DNA of 64,000 nucleotides from Orientallactaga sibirica (Eukaryota; Chordata; Mammalia; Rodentia; Dipodidae). Where the stretch lies: positions 14,191,501 to 14,255,500 of the forward strand of contig JAEOAD010000015.1 of the NCBI GenBank assembly GCA_036365145.1, given 5' to 3'. The notes beneath the pieces are model-generated. The model was not told the origin of the DNA. It did not search any database and saw only the letters and a program-made list of their open reading frames with translations. Made by a program: the position numbers and the translations under genes. Positions within the stretch are counted from its first letter, which is position 1, and each line of letters opens with the position of its first letter. Shown here piece by piece: positions 42,725 through 52,155 of this stretch.

Positions 42725-43067
42725 TGGTTAATCTCTCATCAACTTGACAGGATTTAGAATCATGGAAATAAATTTCTTGGCATGTCCATTAGGGGTTTTC
42801 TAGATTAAATGACAAGAGAAGAGCCACTAACTGTGGGCAAGACTATTTCATGGGTCAGGGTACTGTGCCATATATAACAGAGAGTGCTAGCTGGCCATTG
42901 CTACTTCCTCCATGGGAAGGGGACATTGTGACTCCAGTTTCATGCTCCTGCCATTCTTTCCCTGCCATGACAGAATGTAAGCTGAACATTATCCCTTCAT
43001 TCTTTAAAATGCTTCTGGTTATATATTTTTGTCCCAGCAAGGAGAAAGTAATTGATACATCTACCCA
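42725..43067 (+). mobile_element. MaLR-type LTR inside old L1
   Basis: CTCATCAACTTGACAGGATT, AATCATGGAAATAAATTTCT, ACTATTTCATGGGTCAGGG, CCATGACAGAATGTAAGC and AGGAGAAAGTAATTGATAC follow the rodent MaLR LTR related to 7846-8097. It interrupts L1 ORF2. Confidence 0.75.
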
Positions 43068-43289
43068 TATACAAATAGCAATGATGTACCCTTAACCAAA
43101 ATAGGAAACCCAAAAACATTGACCCATACTAATATATCATATAATAAATATAATTTACAACAAAGCATGATTTAGTCGTGAAACCTAAAACTATAACATT
43201 TTAGAAGAGAAAATGTACGAGAAAATGTTTGCATCCTTTATTTGTACAAAAGTTCTCAGATATACATTCTTTATGACTGACAATGGATA
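43068..43289 (+). mobile_element. Old L1 ORF2 body, second part
   Basis: CCTAAAACTATAACATTTTA, GAAGAGAAAATGTACGAGAA and TTATGACTGAC follow the ORF2 region downstream of the RT domain. It continues the element split by the MaLR LTR. Confidence 0.75.
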
Positions 43290-43825
43290 TGCTAGACAGA
43301 ACTCTGCACTTCTCCCAGTCTCCCAAGCTATCACATGTGTAAACCATGTATAATCCTCCTCCACTGAATGTTTGCAGGCCTTCTAATATTTATAGGATAA
43401 TAATGTCCTTGATTAGATTCCATCAAGTAAGAAATATGACTGATAGTCACCGATGTGCCAAGAATCCATCACACCCTTGCTTTGAAGAGATAAGCAGCCA
43501 TCTTGTGGTCCTGCCATCAGTTTTGGACCTGACAGTGGGCCCTAGGAGCTGAGGGTAACTTCTGCCCAATAGCCAACAGAAAAATGATAACCTCAGTCCT
43601 ACCTAATAAACACAATTATGCCAACACCTGAATGAACTTGGAAGATGAGAATGCAGCTTGCTGACAACTTACATTAATCTTCTTGCATGATCCTGTTCAG
43701 GAACTTCAGTTATGTCATGGTCAGGCTTTTGACAAGCAAATTATGTGATAATGGATGGTTGTTATTTTAAGGCATCAAATTAATAGTGATGTCTACAGAA
43801 GTAGGAAATAATCACCAGAATATAT
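43290..43825 (+). mobile_element. MLT1-type MaLR LTR inside old L1
   Basis: AAGCAGCCATCTTGTGGTCC, GGGCCCTAGGAGCTGAGGGT, AATAGCCAACAGAAAAATGA, GATAATGGATGGTTGTTATT and TTAAGGCATCAAATTAATAG follow the MLT1 order (TGTTGTTTTAAGC end). It is older in type than the other MaLR LTRs, yet it still interrupts the L1. That places the L1 body at or before the MLT1 era. Confidence 0.8.
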
Positions 43826-44170
43826 TAATGTTAAAAATCCAATAATCAGAAAATAAATAACCCAATTTCAACTTGGCAAAATATTTGAACAGATCCTTCA
43901 CCAAATCAATCATTAGTCATGAAAATTCACATAAAACCATAAGCCATAGAATAGAGTCAGCAAGTGAAAAATTTCCTGACACTGCTTGTGTTGACGAGGA
44001 CTTAGAACAAATGGAAATCTCATATATTAATTATTAAAATGCAAATGGTAAACTCACTCTAGAGAGCTGTTTATAATTTCTAATTAATTAAATGTACATT
44101 TATACAACCTAGTACTTCACTTTCAAGAAACAAAAGCTCAACTTTACAAAGAAACTTCTCTATTTGTTAC
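43826..44170 (+). mobile_element. Old L1 ORF2 body, third part
   Basis: CCAGAATATATTAATGTTAA, AACCCAATTTCAACTTGGCA, AATATTTGAACAGATCCTTC, ATGCAAATGGTAAACTCAC and CAACCTAGTACTTCACTTTC follow the C-terminal third of ORF2. It ends before the ORF2 stop. Confidence 0.75.
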
Positions 44171-44450
44171 AGTGGCTGTTATTACTTTGTGTATGTAGTT
44201 TTATTCATACATTCATGTATTGAAGCTTGTTCCAAACCAGCTTTTGTATATAAGTTAAGTTTAGTCATGGAAGTATTGAAGATAGGATGTTCGGCTGGCT
44301 GATGAATATGTGGACTTAATATCAATAGCACACAGTCTAGGCTGGGAGTATGGATTGAGGAATCATTGCCCAGTTATTACTGTCAATTATAAACTGGTAA
44401 TAACTTACATTTGCAAAATAGTTTAAAATTACAGTAAGAATTACAAACTT
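44171..44450. other. Single-copy DNA
   Basis: Nothing recognised. Confidence 0.4.
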
Positions 44451-44465
44451 TCTTCAAATAATTTT

Positions 44466-44611
44466 TTTTGTTTTTCTGAGTTAGGGTCTCACTCTAGCCC
44501 ACGCTGACCTGGAATTCGCTATGTCATCTCTCAGGTGGCCTCAAACTCACTGTGATCCTCCTACCTGCCTTCTGAGTGATGGGATTAAAGGCATGTGCCA
44601 CCACGCCCGGC
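44466..44611 (-). mobile_element. B1 SINE, antisense, with perfect 15-base target-site duplication
   Basis: CTGAGTTAGGGTCTCACTCT, GCTGACCTGGAATTCGCTAT, GATTAAAGGCATGTGCCACC, ACGCCCGGC. TCTTCAAATAATTTT occurs exactly at 44451-44465 and 44612-44626. CpGs are partly kept, so it is a young insertion. Confidence 0.97.
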
Positions 44612-44626
44612 TCTTCAAATAATTTT

Positions 44627-45009
44627 CACTCACCAGATTAAACATCTTCAGGTCCCAGGGAGATTAGGCTGACAGAATGAATTTCTATGGGAATTTTCTT
44701 TTTACTAAACAAGGTTATAGAGAATTTCTGCTTTTTGTATGCCATATCTAAATGGTATTTCTTTCAGTCTCATAAATGGCCTTTATTGACAGGAAGCTAT
44801 TCAGAAAATGTTCACCTTTCACAATTTACTGAAATTGCTAGTTATTTTTAGAGAAACTTGGGCATTAGTGAATACAGTGCTGAAAACAAATCTTGGATGA
44901 ACTGACAATTGAAAATTTAACATACACTGCACCATTTCCAATAATAATTCCAGAAAACCTTCTTATGCTATGCTTTATAATTTTCAGTAATATCTTTAAA
45001 AATGTTTTC
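44627..45009. other. Single-copy DNA, nothing recognised
   Basis: No feature seen. Confidence 0.4.
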
Positions 45010-45140
45010 CAATGCAGGAAAACTACAGATGGATAAACTAAGCCACTAGAGGATGAAATGACTTATTCAAAGTCCTAGAGAAACTAATAGCCCAGGCCAT
45101 TCAGCCCTCACTGGCTCTGTACTGTAGCATTTTCAGTTCC
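45010..45140 (-). mobile_element. MIR SINE fragment, antisense
   Basis: GAAAACTACAGATGGATAAA, CTAAGCCACTAGAGGATGAA and TGACTTATTCAAAGTCCTAG follow the antisense MIR (GAGGAAACTGAGGC, GACTTGCCCAAGGTCAC). Confidence 0.65.
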
Positions 45141-45574
45141 CTTTCTAATGTCCTAGATCTCTTTATTAGTGTTTGGTGAGCAGATCAAGGATGACTGGTT
45201 TAATTTTAATAATTTATAACTTCATAAAGTTATAAGCCTGTGTCCTAGAGTATATTAGATAAACTCTGAAAATGTAACTGATAAATTTCTTGTTGTTCTG
45301 TCCTAGTAAACTATGGGAAGTCAAATGCAATGGATATGGGAAACAGCTCTATTTTACTGATAATAGTTTGGAGTTCAGGAAAGAATGGATATGGGAAACA
45401 ATCCCCTTTTCTTGGTAATATAGTTTGAAGCTCAGGAAAGAATGGCAGTGAATTTTGGTTTTCCAATGGCTTTGAAATGATTATGCAAATTTCCAGAACC
45501 TGTTAACTTAAAAAAATTGCATACTTGCTTGAACAGTCTATTGCCAATATTTTTTGAAAAAAAAAACAGTTGGA
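45141..45574. other. Single-copy DNA with a 56-base tandem duplication
   Basis: No gene or repeat family seen apart from the duplication at 45330-45441. Confidence 0.45.
45330..45441. repeat. Imperfect tandem duplication (55 and 57 bases)
   Basis: Both units start ATGGATATGGGAAACA and end CAGGAAAGA (45330-45384 and 45385-45441). A third unit begins ATGG and then diverges. The units differ at about a dozen positions, so the duplication is not recent. Confidence 0.85.
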
Positions 45575-45865
45575 GGGCTGGAGAGATGGCTTAGCAGTTA
45601 AGGCGCATGCCTGCTAAGCCTAAGAACGCTGGTTCCAGCGGTTCCAATCTCCAGGTCCCATGTTTAGCCAGATGCAAAGTGATGCAAGGGTGCAATGCCG
45701 CACTTGCCCACAAGGGGGCGCACATCTGGATTTCATTCACGGCAGCTGAGAGACTGCTGGCACACCCATCTCTATCTGTCTCCCTCTTCCTCTTTTTGTC
45801 TGTCTCTCTCTCTCTGTGTCTCTCTCCAAACAATAAATAAAATAATAAAAAAATTTTAAAACAGT
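45575..45865 (+). mobile_element. DIP SINE, long CpG-rich form
   Basis: GGCTGGAGAGATGGCTTAGC, AAGCCTAAGAACGCTGGTTC, a 9-base local duplication (GGTTCCAGCGGTTCC), the GC-rich insert AGGGTGCAATGCCGCACTTG, AGGGGGCGCACATCTGG, long CT tract, CAATAAATAAAATAA. A sister copy of 25035-25295. Confidence 0.93.
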
Positions 45866-46135
45866 TGGAGTGTTATTTTTTAATCTATATTATATTAATG
45901 GTCCCTTAAAGCCAGATTAAAATGAACCCCTTGAAATGTATTCTCAGAAAATACAGACACTAAAAGCAGCTACAAACTTTTAAGGATAGAGCAAATAGCA
46001 ACATTGACAATCTTTATATGTATACTTTGACTATACTCCCCACGCATTACCTTCTCTTGACTCTCTCCTTGTTCCTCTTCCATTTTCTCCTCCTTCAAAG
46101 TAGCCCCTCTTCTACTTTGATACCTCTTTTTAATT

Positions 46136-46138
<3 letters not shown>

Positions 46139-46190
<52 letters not shown>
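46139..46190. repeat. (TG)26 microsatellite
   Basis: An uninterrupted 52-base TG tract. The 141-codon plus-strand frame starting at 46140 is built on it and is not a gene. Confidence 0.98.
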
Positions 46191-46191
<1 letters not shown>

Positions 46192-46454
46192 CATGCCCAC
46201 TGAGGTTAATAGGTTTGCCTGCATGGGCACCAGTGGGAGATTATTTACCAAAGCTCTTGTGTCCTACCAATAGGTTTATCACTGCAGAAAATATCCACTA
46301 CTCCCCCCAGCTACAGTTAACTATCCAGAACTCCCCAGAGAGGAATGGGGATGTCATATCCTCCTTTATGATCCAGGATGAAATGTTGATGGGCCCAGTA
46401 TTTTGTGAGTCTTGGGTAGATTATTACAATCACTGTGCTGTCATGAATGCATCA

Positions 46455-46797
46455 TCCAGTGTTGCAGTCAGGTTCACATTGCTGGCAGAAATCACCCGAC
46501 TAAGAGCAGCTTGTGGGCAAAAAGAGGTTTATTTGGCTTACAGGCTCGAGGGGGAAGCTCCATGATGGCAGGAAAAATGATGGCATGAGCAGAGGGTGGA
46601 CACCACCCTCTGGTCAACATATCAACCAGAGAGTGTGCCAAACACTGGCAAGGGGAAGCTGGCTATAATACCCATAAGCCCGCCCCCAACAATGCTCTAC
46701 CTCCAGGAGGCTTTAATTTCCAGTTGCTGTCAGCTGGGGAGACTAGCATTCAGAAGACTTAAGTTTATAGGGGACACCTGAATTAAACTACCACATC
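46455..46797 (-). mobile_element. MaLR-type LTR, antisense
   Basis: GCAGTCAGGTTCACATTGCT, AAATCACCCGACTAAGAGCA, AGAGGTTTATTTGGCTTACA, CACTGGCAAGGGGAAGCTGG and GGGGACACCTGAATTAAACT. It is the antisense of the subfamily at 5986-6296 and better preserved. The sense end would read TGTGGTAGTTTAATTC, with LTR-like TG start. Confidence 0.8.
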
Positions 46798-46956
46798 CAG
46801 GAAGTCAGAAATGGACCATATTTGACATGAAAGTAGAGGGGAAGACAGAATACTGGGAAGGGATAGGTTTCAGTGGGGATAGGTGTGGGAGGGGACCAAG
46901 GAAAGGAGAAGGAATGGTTAACCAAAATTAAAGATCTATAAAAAAGCCATATGGGG

Positions 46957-47152
46957 ACTAGAGTGATTGCTCAGTGGTTAAGGTACTTGGCTGCAAAGTC
47001 TAACAACCTGGCTTCAATTCCCCAGTACCTACATAAAACCAGATGCACAAAGAAGCACATGTATCTGGAGTCTGTTTGCAGCAGCTAGAGGCTGGCATAC
47101 CAATTCTCTCTGTCTTTCTTCTCTCTTTCTGCTTGCAAATAAAAACAATCTT
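46957..47152 (+). mobile_element. DIP SINE (short form)
   Basis: GGGACTAGAGTGATTGCTCA, AACCAGATGCACAAAGAAGC, GTTTGCAGCAGCTAGAGGCT, CT tract, GCAAATAAAAACAATC. Flanks show a possible imperfect duplication around AAAAAGCC. Confidence 0.88.
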
Positions 47153-47347
47153 GAAAAACCGCCAAATGGAAACTTACTTGTTAGCTAATTAAAATACCAC
47201 TGAAAAAGACTTTTTTTTGTCCAGAAAATTCCAATGTTTTAAGAGCCCATGGCTGGATAATTAAGAGTCAGGGCAAGTTGTCATGCTCTGGATACCTCAG
47301 TGGCCTCTCTCACTTTCTATCACGCCAGAGTAAGACCAGTTACTAAG

Positions 47348-47733
47348 TGTGGTAGTTTGAATATATGTCCCCCAATATATTCAGTGTTTTATTAGTTATA
47401 GTTTGCATCTGCAATCACCTTGCTAGAGGCAATGTCACTGGGGGCGGGTCTTAAGATGTTAATGGTGGGTTTGAGATTCCATTGTAAAGATATGCAAATG
47501 TGCCTAGCAGGAGTTCCTGAAGTGTGCTGTGTGACCTTTTGGCTGTAGTTTTGCTCTGTGTGCTGTGGTGGCTGGCTGGCTTGGCTCTCTCTGTTTGGCC
47601 CTGCAAAAGCAGGCTGCTTCTCCTGCCATTATGGAACTTCCCCTGGATCTGTAAGCTTCAATAAATAATATCCCTCCTCCATAACTGTGCCTGGTCTGGA
47701 AGTTCATCTCAGCGAAACTGAAGCTGTCTGCTA
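47348..47733 (+). mobile_element. ORR1-like MaLR LTR, near complete
   Basis: It starts TGTGGTAGTTTGAATATATG and ends GAAGCTGTCTGCTACA (TG...CA). It includes GGGGGCGGGTCTTAAGATGT, ATTATGGAACTTCCCCTGGA and CTGTAAGCTTCAATAAATAA with the polyadenylation signal. Flanks CTAAG and CCAAG may be the remains of a 5-base target duplication. The best sense copy in the window. Confidence 0.88.
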
Positions 47734-47907
47734 CACCAAGACATATGAACTTGGTACCTGCAAACATAAAGAGCTGGCTTAAGTGGATGTGAGAAAGCAG
47801 AAGATGCCACTGGAATGTGGTTCACCAATTATTGTACTGTGTATTGGGCATGGACTGTCTCTGTCTTATCAAGACAATTACAGAGATGAATATCTATGCC
47901 ACATAGG

Positions 47908-49795
47908 GTTTTTTAATTTATTGTTTTTTTTAATAAATGGTTGCACACATAGACCCTCTTTCCCCCTTTGGCAGTGTTACTGGTATTCATTATGGGGACC
48001 AAGAGGCCTCAATCAGTCTCTGCAGGGATGGGGGAAACATGGTGTTTCAGGCTACTCTTACTCACCTTGAGGCTCTTAGAATCTCTGTTCTTCAATGCTC
48101 CCTGAGCCTTGGAGGGCAAGAAAGAAATCTAATTTAGTGTTGCTTGCTCTGCAGACTTTGGATCTCTATTTGTATGAGGTTTGAGTGACCACAGTCTCTG
48201 TCACGATTTCTTTGGATCTGGTTTTCAAGCTAGCCATGAGAGTAGTATTTGTGTCACAGCTTCCCCTGTAATGACTTGTGGGCCTGAGCAGATGAAGTAG
48301 AGATGGCCCATCTCTTGGCAGACAGAGAGCTCTCATTTCTGATGTATTGACAGATCATTTTCCTCTCTCATATTCTCTTCCATCTGCAAAACAGAATACA
48401 TTCTCCAACCAAAAGTGAAGACAGTTTGAATGAAAGGGCATAAGCCCAGTCATTAGAAAGACATATTGATGTGTATATGCATTCTTCTTAGAGAGCAGTA
48501 GAGGTTCTCTCTGGAACCTATTTGTTTCTTGTTCCAGGGAATCAGGCTTGATTCCCAGAGCCAGATATGAGTCCTCCCCTAATGAGAAGTCTCATATCGA
48601 ATCGGTGAGCAGTTGGTTACCTACATTGGCTGCGTTCCACTATTGCACAAGTGCATACCTCTTGCTCAGCTGGTTGATTTTGTAACTGGAAGGAACTCCT
48701 GCTTTATCAATCTGTTGGCAACTGTTATTCTCCAGCCACTCTAATGATGCTTTCCAGCACTATGGGAGCTAGCCTGGAGGGAACTGGATTTTTTTCAGTT
48801 CTAGTATGATCACTTGATCTCCTGTGGTTGCAGGCTATTATGTCTTCAGTAATAGGGACTTATCTTTTGACTCTTGCAGGTAACGAAGTGTTTTGGCAAT
48901 AGCCTATATTATTTTGGCTCCCTGACCAATAGCTCACTGTGGGAGGGAAGTCCAATTTTGGCCCTAGGAATTACCAGCCAGAGCCCATGGTTTTAGGGTA
49001 ATGCTTTCTCCACCTTTACTGGGGCTCTTCTGTTTGTGTCCCCAACCCTTTATTGAGGGTAATGACTTGTAGAATGGCATCCCATAAGAAGGTTTCTATG
49101 GGGTTGATTCATGTTGCCATTAGTTTTGTGTATCCCCATGACAAGTTCCTCTATCCCCTAGGCCTTTCCATACCTTTCTTTTTTCTGATCATTGACTTTT
49201 TGTCCAGTAGCTCTTCCTTCCTTCCCACTTTCATTCCCTTTTTCCTATTTTCATTCTAATGCCATGTCCATAGTGTGCATATTTATTCTGACTTACAATT
49301 AACTGATGCTGGACCATGTTGGGAACTACATATGAGAGTGGTCATGTGGCATTTGTCTTTCTGCACTTTTATGAACTCACTCAATATGACTTTTCCCAAT
49401 TCCCTCCATTTTCCTACAAATTTGTTTCAATTTTCCTTACTGCTGAGAAGAATTCCATTGTATATGTGTACTACAACTTTTTTAACCATTAATTTGTTGA
49501 TGGGCATCTAGGCTATTTCTAGTTTCTGACTATTGTAGATAGAGTAGCATTAAATATGGTTGAGCAAGTGTCTCTGTGATATATAGTAGAGTCTTTAGGG
49601 TATGTGCCTAAAAGAGATATAACTGGATCTAATAGTGGTTCTATTTTTAGCCTTTTGAGGAATCTCCATACTGATTTCAATAGTGGCGGTACAAGTTTTC
49701 ACTCCCACCAGCAATGGATGAGGGTTCCTCTTTTCCCAGACCAACACAAGAATTGCTGTCATTTGATTTTTATTGGTGGTTGCCATCCAGTGTTA
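47908..49795 (-). mobile_element. L1 with complete long 3' UTR and ORF2 3' end, antisense
   Basis: T-rich start, then about 1.3-1.4 kb of UTR (CTCACCTTGAGGCTCTTAGA, ATTGGCTGCGTTCCACTATT, GAGCCCATGGTTTTAGGGTA), then the antisense ORF2 C-terminal region (TTCCTTACTGCTGAGAAGAA, GGATGAGGGTTCCTCTTTTC). It is 5'-truncated in ORF2. The most complete reference in this window for the UTR fragments elsewhere. Confidence 0.85.
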
Positions 49796-49931
49796 TAAGC
49801 TATAAAATAGATTTGGAATTCAATCTGTCTTTATGTCCACAAAGTGCTTTTCCTGCCATGACGTAGAAGTATCATTTCCCAGTGATATTTTTTCCTGCTT
49901 TTAATTGCTGATCCTTCCAAGACTTTTCTTT

Positions 49932-49972
49932 TTTTCTTTAAAGTATTTTATTTATTTATTTGAGACTGTGTG

Positions 49973-50020
<48 letters not shown>

Positions 50021-50160
50021 TGCATGCCAGAGCCTCTAGCCACTGCAAACTAACTCCAGATGCTTTGGTCACCTTGTGCATCTGGCTTACATGAGTACTG
50101 AGGAATTGAATCTGGGTCCTTAGGCTTCGCAGACAAACCACTAAATCATCTTTCCAGCTC
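49932..50160 (-). mobile_element. DIP SINE, antisense, CT tract replaced by (TG)n
   Basis: AAAGTATTTTATTTATTTAT, a TG-rich tract at 49966-50016, GCCTCTAGCCACTGCAAAC, CACCTTGTGCATCTGGCTTA, CTTAGGCTTCGCAGAC, head AATCATCTTTCCAGCTCCC. In other copies this position holds a GA/CT tract; here it became a (TG)n microsatellite with one CG step. Confidence 0.9.
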
Positions 50161-50549
50161 CCAGAATTTCCCTAGGTACTTAAAGTAGTGATTTGTATGA
50201 TTCTGGTTTTCCTTTCCAGATATTTCTTGGCAGTTTCTTTTCTCTTTCAAGGGTATTTAGACACACTCATCAGAATCAGAGGAAGACACAATTGGTTTGT
50301 AGATTTGGGGGTTGGCCCCATAGCCACCACACCTAGGTAGTATGCTATACTGTGGGCAGAAGGGGAACTGTAGCAGGTTGTAGATGAGTCTTGATCAGAC
50401 ACAAGTTCCATTCCTGCCAAGAGTTCCATTTGTGCCAAGGAGGGTTGGCATGTAGGTGGCATCTCCTGGTTCTCTTTGGGCCTCAATTGCTAACTGAAAC
50501 TGTCCAAAAGAACCTAGCTTTCTCCTATTTTTCCTCCATTAGGTAGGTG
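50161..50549. other. Unassigned sequence with a 79-codon minus-strand frame
   Basis: The minus-strand frame 50247-50486 is Ser/Pro/Leu-rich with no recognised domain. The stretch matches no repeat elsewhere in the window. It may be a fragment of a retrocopy or simple chance. No exon-like context is visible. Confidence 0.35.
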
Positions 50550-50830
50550 TGGCAGACAGCTTCAGGTTCACTGAGATGAACTTCCAGACCAGGCACAGTT
50601 ATGGAGGAAGTAATTTATTATTGAAGCTTACAGATCCAGGGGAAGTTCCAAAATGACAGAAGAAGCTGGTCAGCTTTCACAGGACCAAGCACAGAGAGAA
50701 AAGCCACAAACTACAAGCCAAAAGCCACACAGCATAGCACCCCTCAGGAACTCCAGCTAGGCACACTTTGCATATCTTTAGATTGAAATCCTAAACTCAC
50801 CATCACAACTTAAACTCACCATCACTACCA
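50550..50830 (-). mobile_element. ORR1-like MaLR LTR, antisense
   Basis: TGTGGCAGACAGCTTCAGGT, TTCCAGACCAGGCACAGTTA, AGTAATTTATTATTGAAGC and TTGCATATCTTTAGATTGAA match 27736-28092. Near the end AAACTCACCATCAC is tandemly repeated, and the LTR 5' end is lost. Confidence 0.85.
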
Positions 50831-51074
50831 CAGTAGGCCTGGTAAAATCTAAGGGGAACTTTAAAGTTGGACTGAATGCCTTTTTCATTTTGAGATGCCT
50901 ACGTGTCTGTGGAGGTCAGGGGAGAAATTTGATGTAAGATATCTCCCATGAGTGCATGTACTTAAGTACTTGGTTTCCATTAGGGATGCTGTATGGAAAG
51001 TTAGTTGAGCCTTTATGGATGGATTCTCAGTGGATAAAGAGTGACAATAGATTTGGGGGTGAGTCTTGAGGTAT

Positions 51075-51290
51075 TATAGTCCAGATTAACTTGACACTCT
51101 AGCTTTTCTACTTTTTCCCTGTTGATGTGAGGATGAGATGCCAGTTGTTGTTCTTGTCATGTTTTCTCTATCATGACATAAATGTCTCCTTAAAATTATA
51201 AGCTGAAATATATCCTTCTCTACCATTATCTGCTTTGGGTCATGTGTTTTGTTCCAGAAATGAGAAAGTAACTGCTATAGATTAAAAAAT
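51075..51290 (+). mobile_element. MaLR-type LTR fragment
   Basis: CCAGATTAACTTGACACTCT, CATGACATAAATGTCTCC, TATAAGCTGAAATATATCCT and AATGAGAAAGTAACTGC are the ends of the LTR type seen at 42725-43067, with a shortened middle. Confidence 0.55.
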
Positions 51291-51837
51291 ATGTTTTCAA
51301 TAAGTGGAAACAGGAAACAAACAGGAGTCACTATTCTAATATCTAATATATTAAGCTTCAAACCAATATTAATCAAAAAAGATAAACAAGTCATTTCATA
51401 CTAATTAAGGAAACAATCCACCAAGAGGGACGTTATAATTCTAAACATATATGTACCAAGCACACAATAATAGTGGGTGGCTTTACTTTCAATAGACAGA
51501 TTATCTGGACAAAACGAAAATAAAGTAAGATGAATACTGGACCTAACAGACACTTATGGGACATTCCATCCAAACACTACAGAACCCACGTTCTTTCCAG
51601 CAGCTGATAGAACATTCCATAAAATAGATTACACGTTAGGACACAAAGTAAGTCTCAACTGAAAATTGAAACAATTTCTTATATTTTATCCAACCACAGT
51701 GTCATAAAACTAGAAGTCAACAGTAAGAGATACTACAGAAAGCATAAAACTCATGGATATTAAACAATACACTATTGAAAAATTAGTGAGTCATTAATGA
51801 AAAATTAGTGGGTCATTGAAGAACTGAATGAAAGTAA
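51291..51837 (+). mobile_element. Old L1/HAL1 ORF2 body, first part
   Basis: ATCCACCAAGAGGGACGTTA, TATATGTACCAAGCACACAA, ATGAATACTGGACCTAACAG and AGATTACACGTTAGGACACA follow the region between endonuclease and RT of an old L1. It is interrupted at about 51838 and resumes at 52758. A 22-base local tandem repeat lies at 51776-51819. Confidence 0.75.
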
Positions 51838-52155
51838 ACATTCCAGTTCTCTTGGCCAGCTCCTAGACATTGAGGTTCTGGTAAACACTCATTGTCTCAG
51901 CTCACTTGGGCCAAGAGGGGGGAGACCCCCTCCTTTTTACCACATGGGCTCTTAACCCCCTTATGCCCTCCACATGGCAGTAGCTCTTTATATGTTCTCT
52001 CTTTTTTTCTCTCTTTTCACATTTCCTTTAGTTCCACATGGTCTCTCAGACCTTCTCTTAATTTTGTACTTTCTTAAATAATTATGATTTAATAATTATC
52101 CTCTCGGTTTGCTTTGTCCAAATCTTTGATTAAATGCAAACACGAACCAGAGAGG
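51838..52155 (+). mobile_element. Retroviral LTR, downstream (R/U5-like) portion
   Basis: CCTAGACATTGAGGTTCTGG, GGGGGGAGACCCCCTCCTTT and TGCCCTCCACATGGCAGTAG match the downstream half of the LTR at 60536-61115. It ends near AACACGAACCAGAGAGGGGG, the position equivalent to the end of that LTR. The upstream U3 is missing. No gag, pol or env-like sequence follows. Confidence 0.65.

Noticed and set aside
46140..46565. 141-codon frame beginning with a run of Cys-Val
   Set aside because: It starts in a (TG)26 microsatellite and runs into an antisense MaLR LTR.
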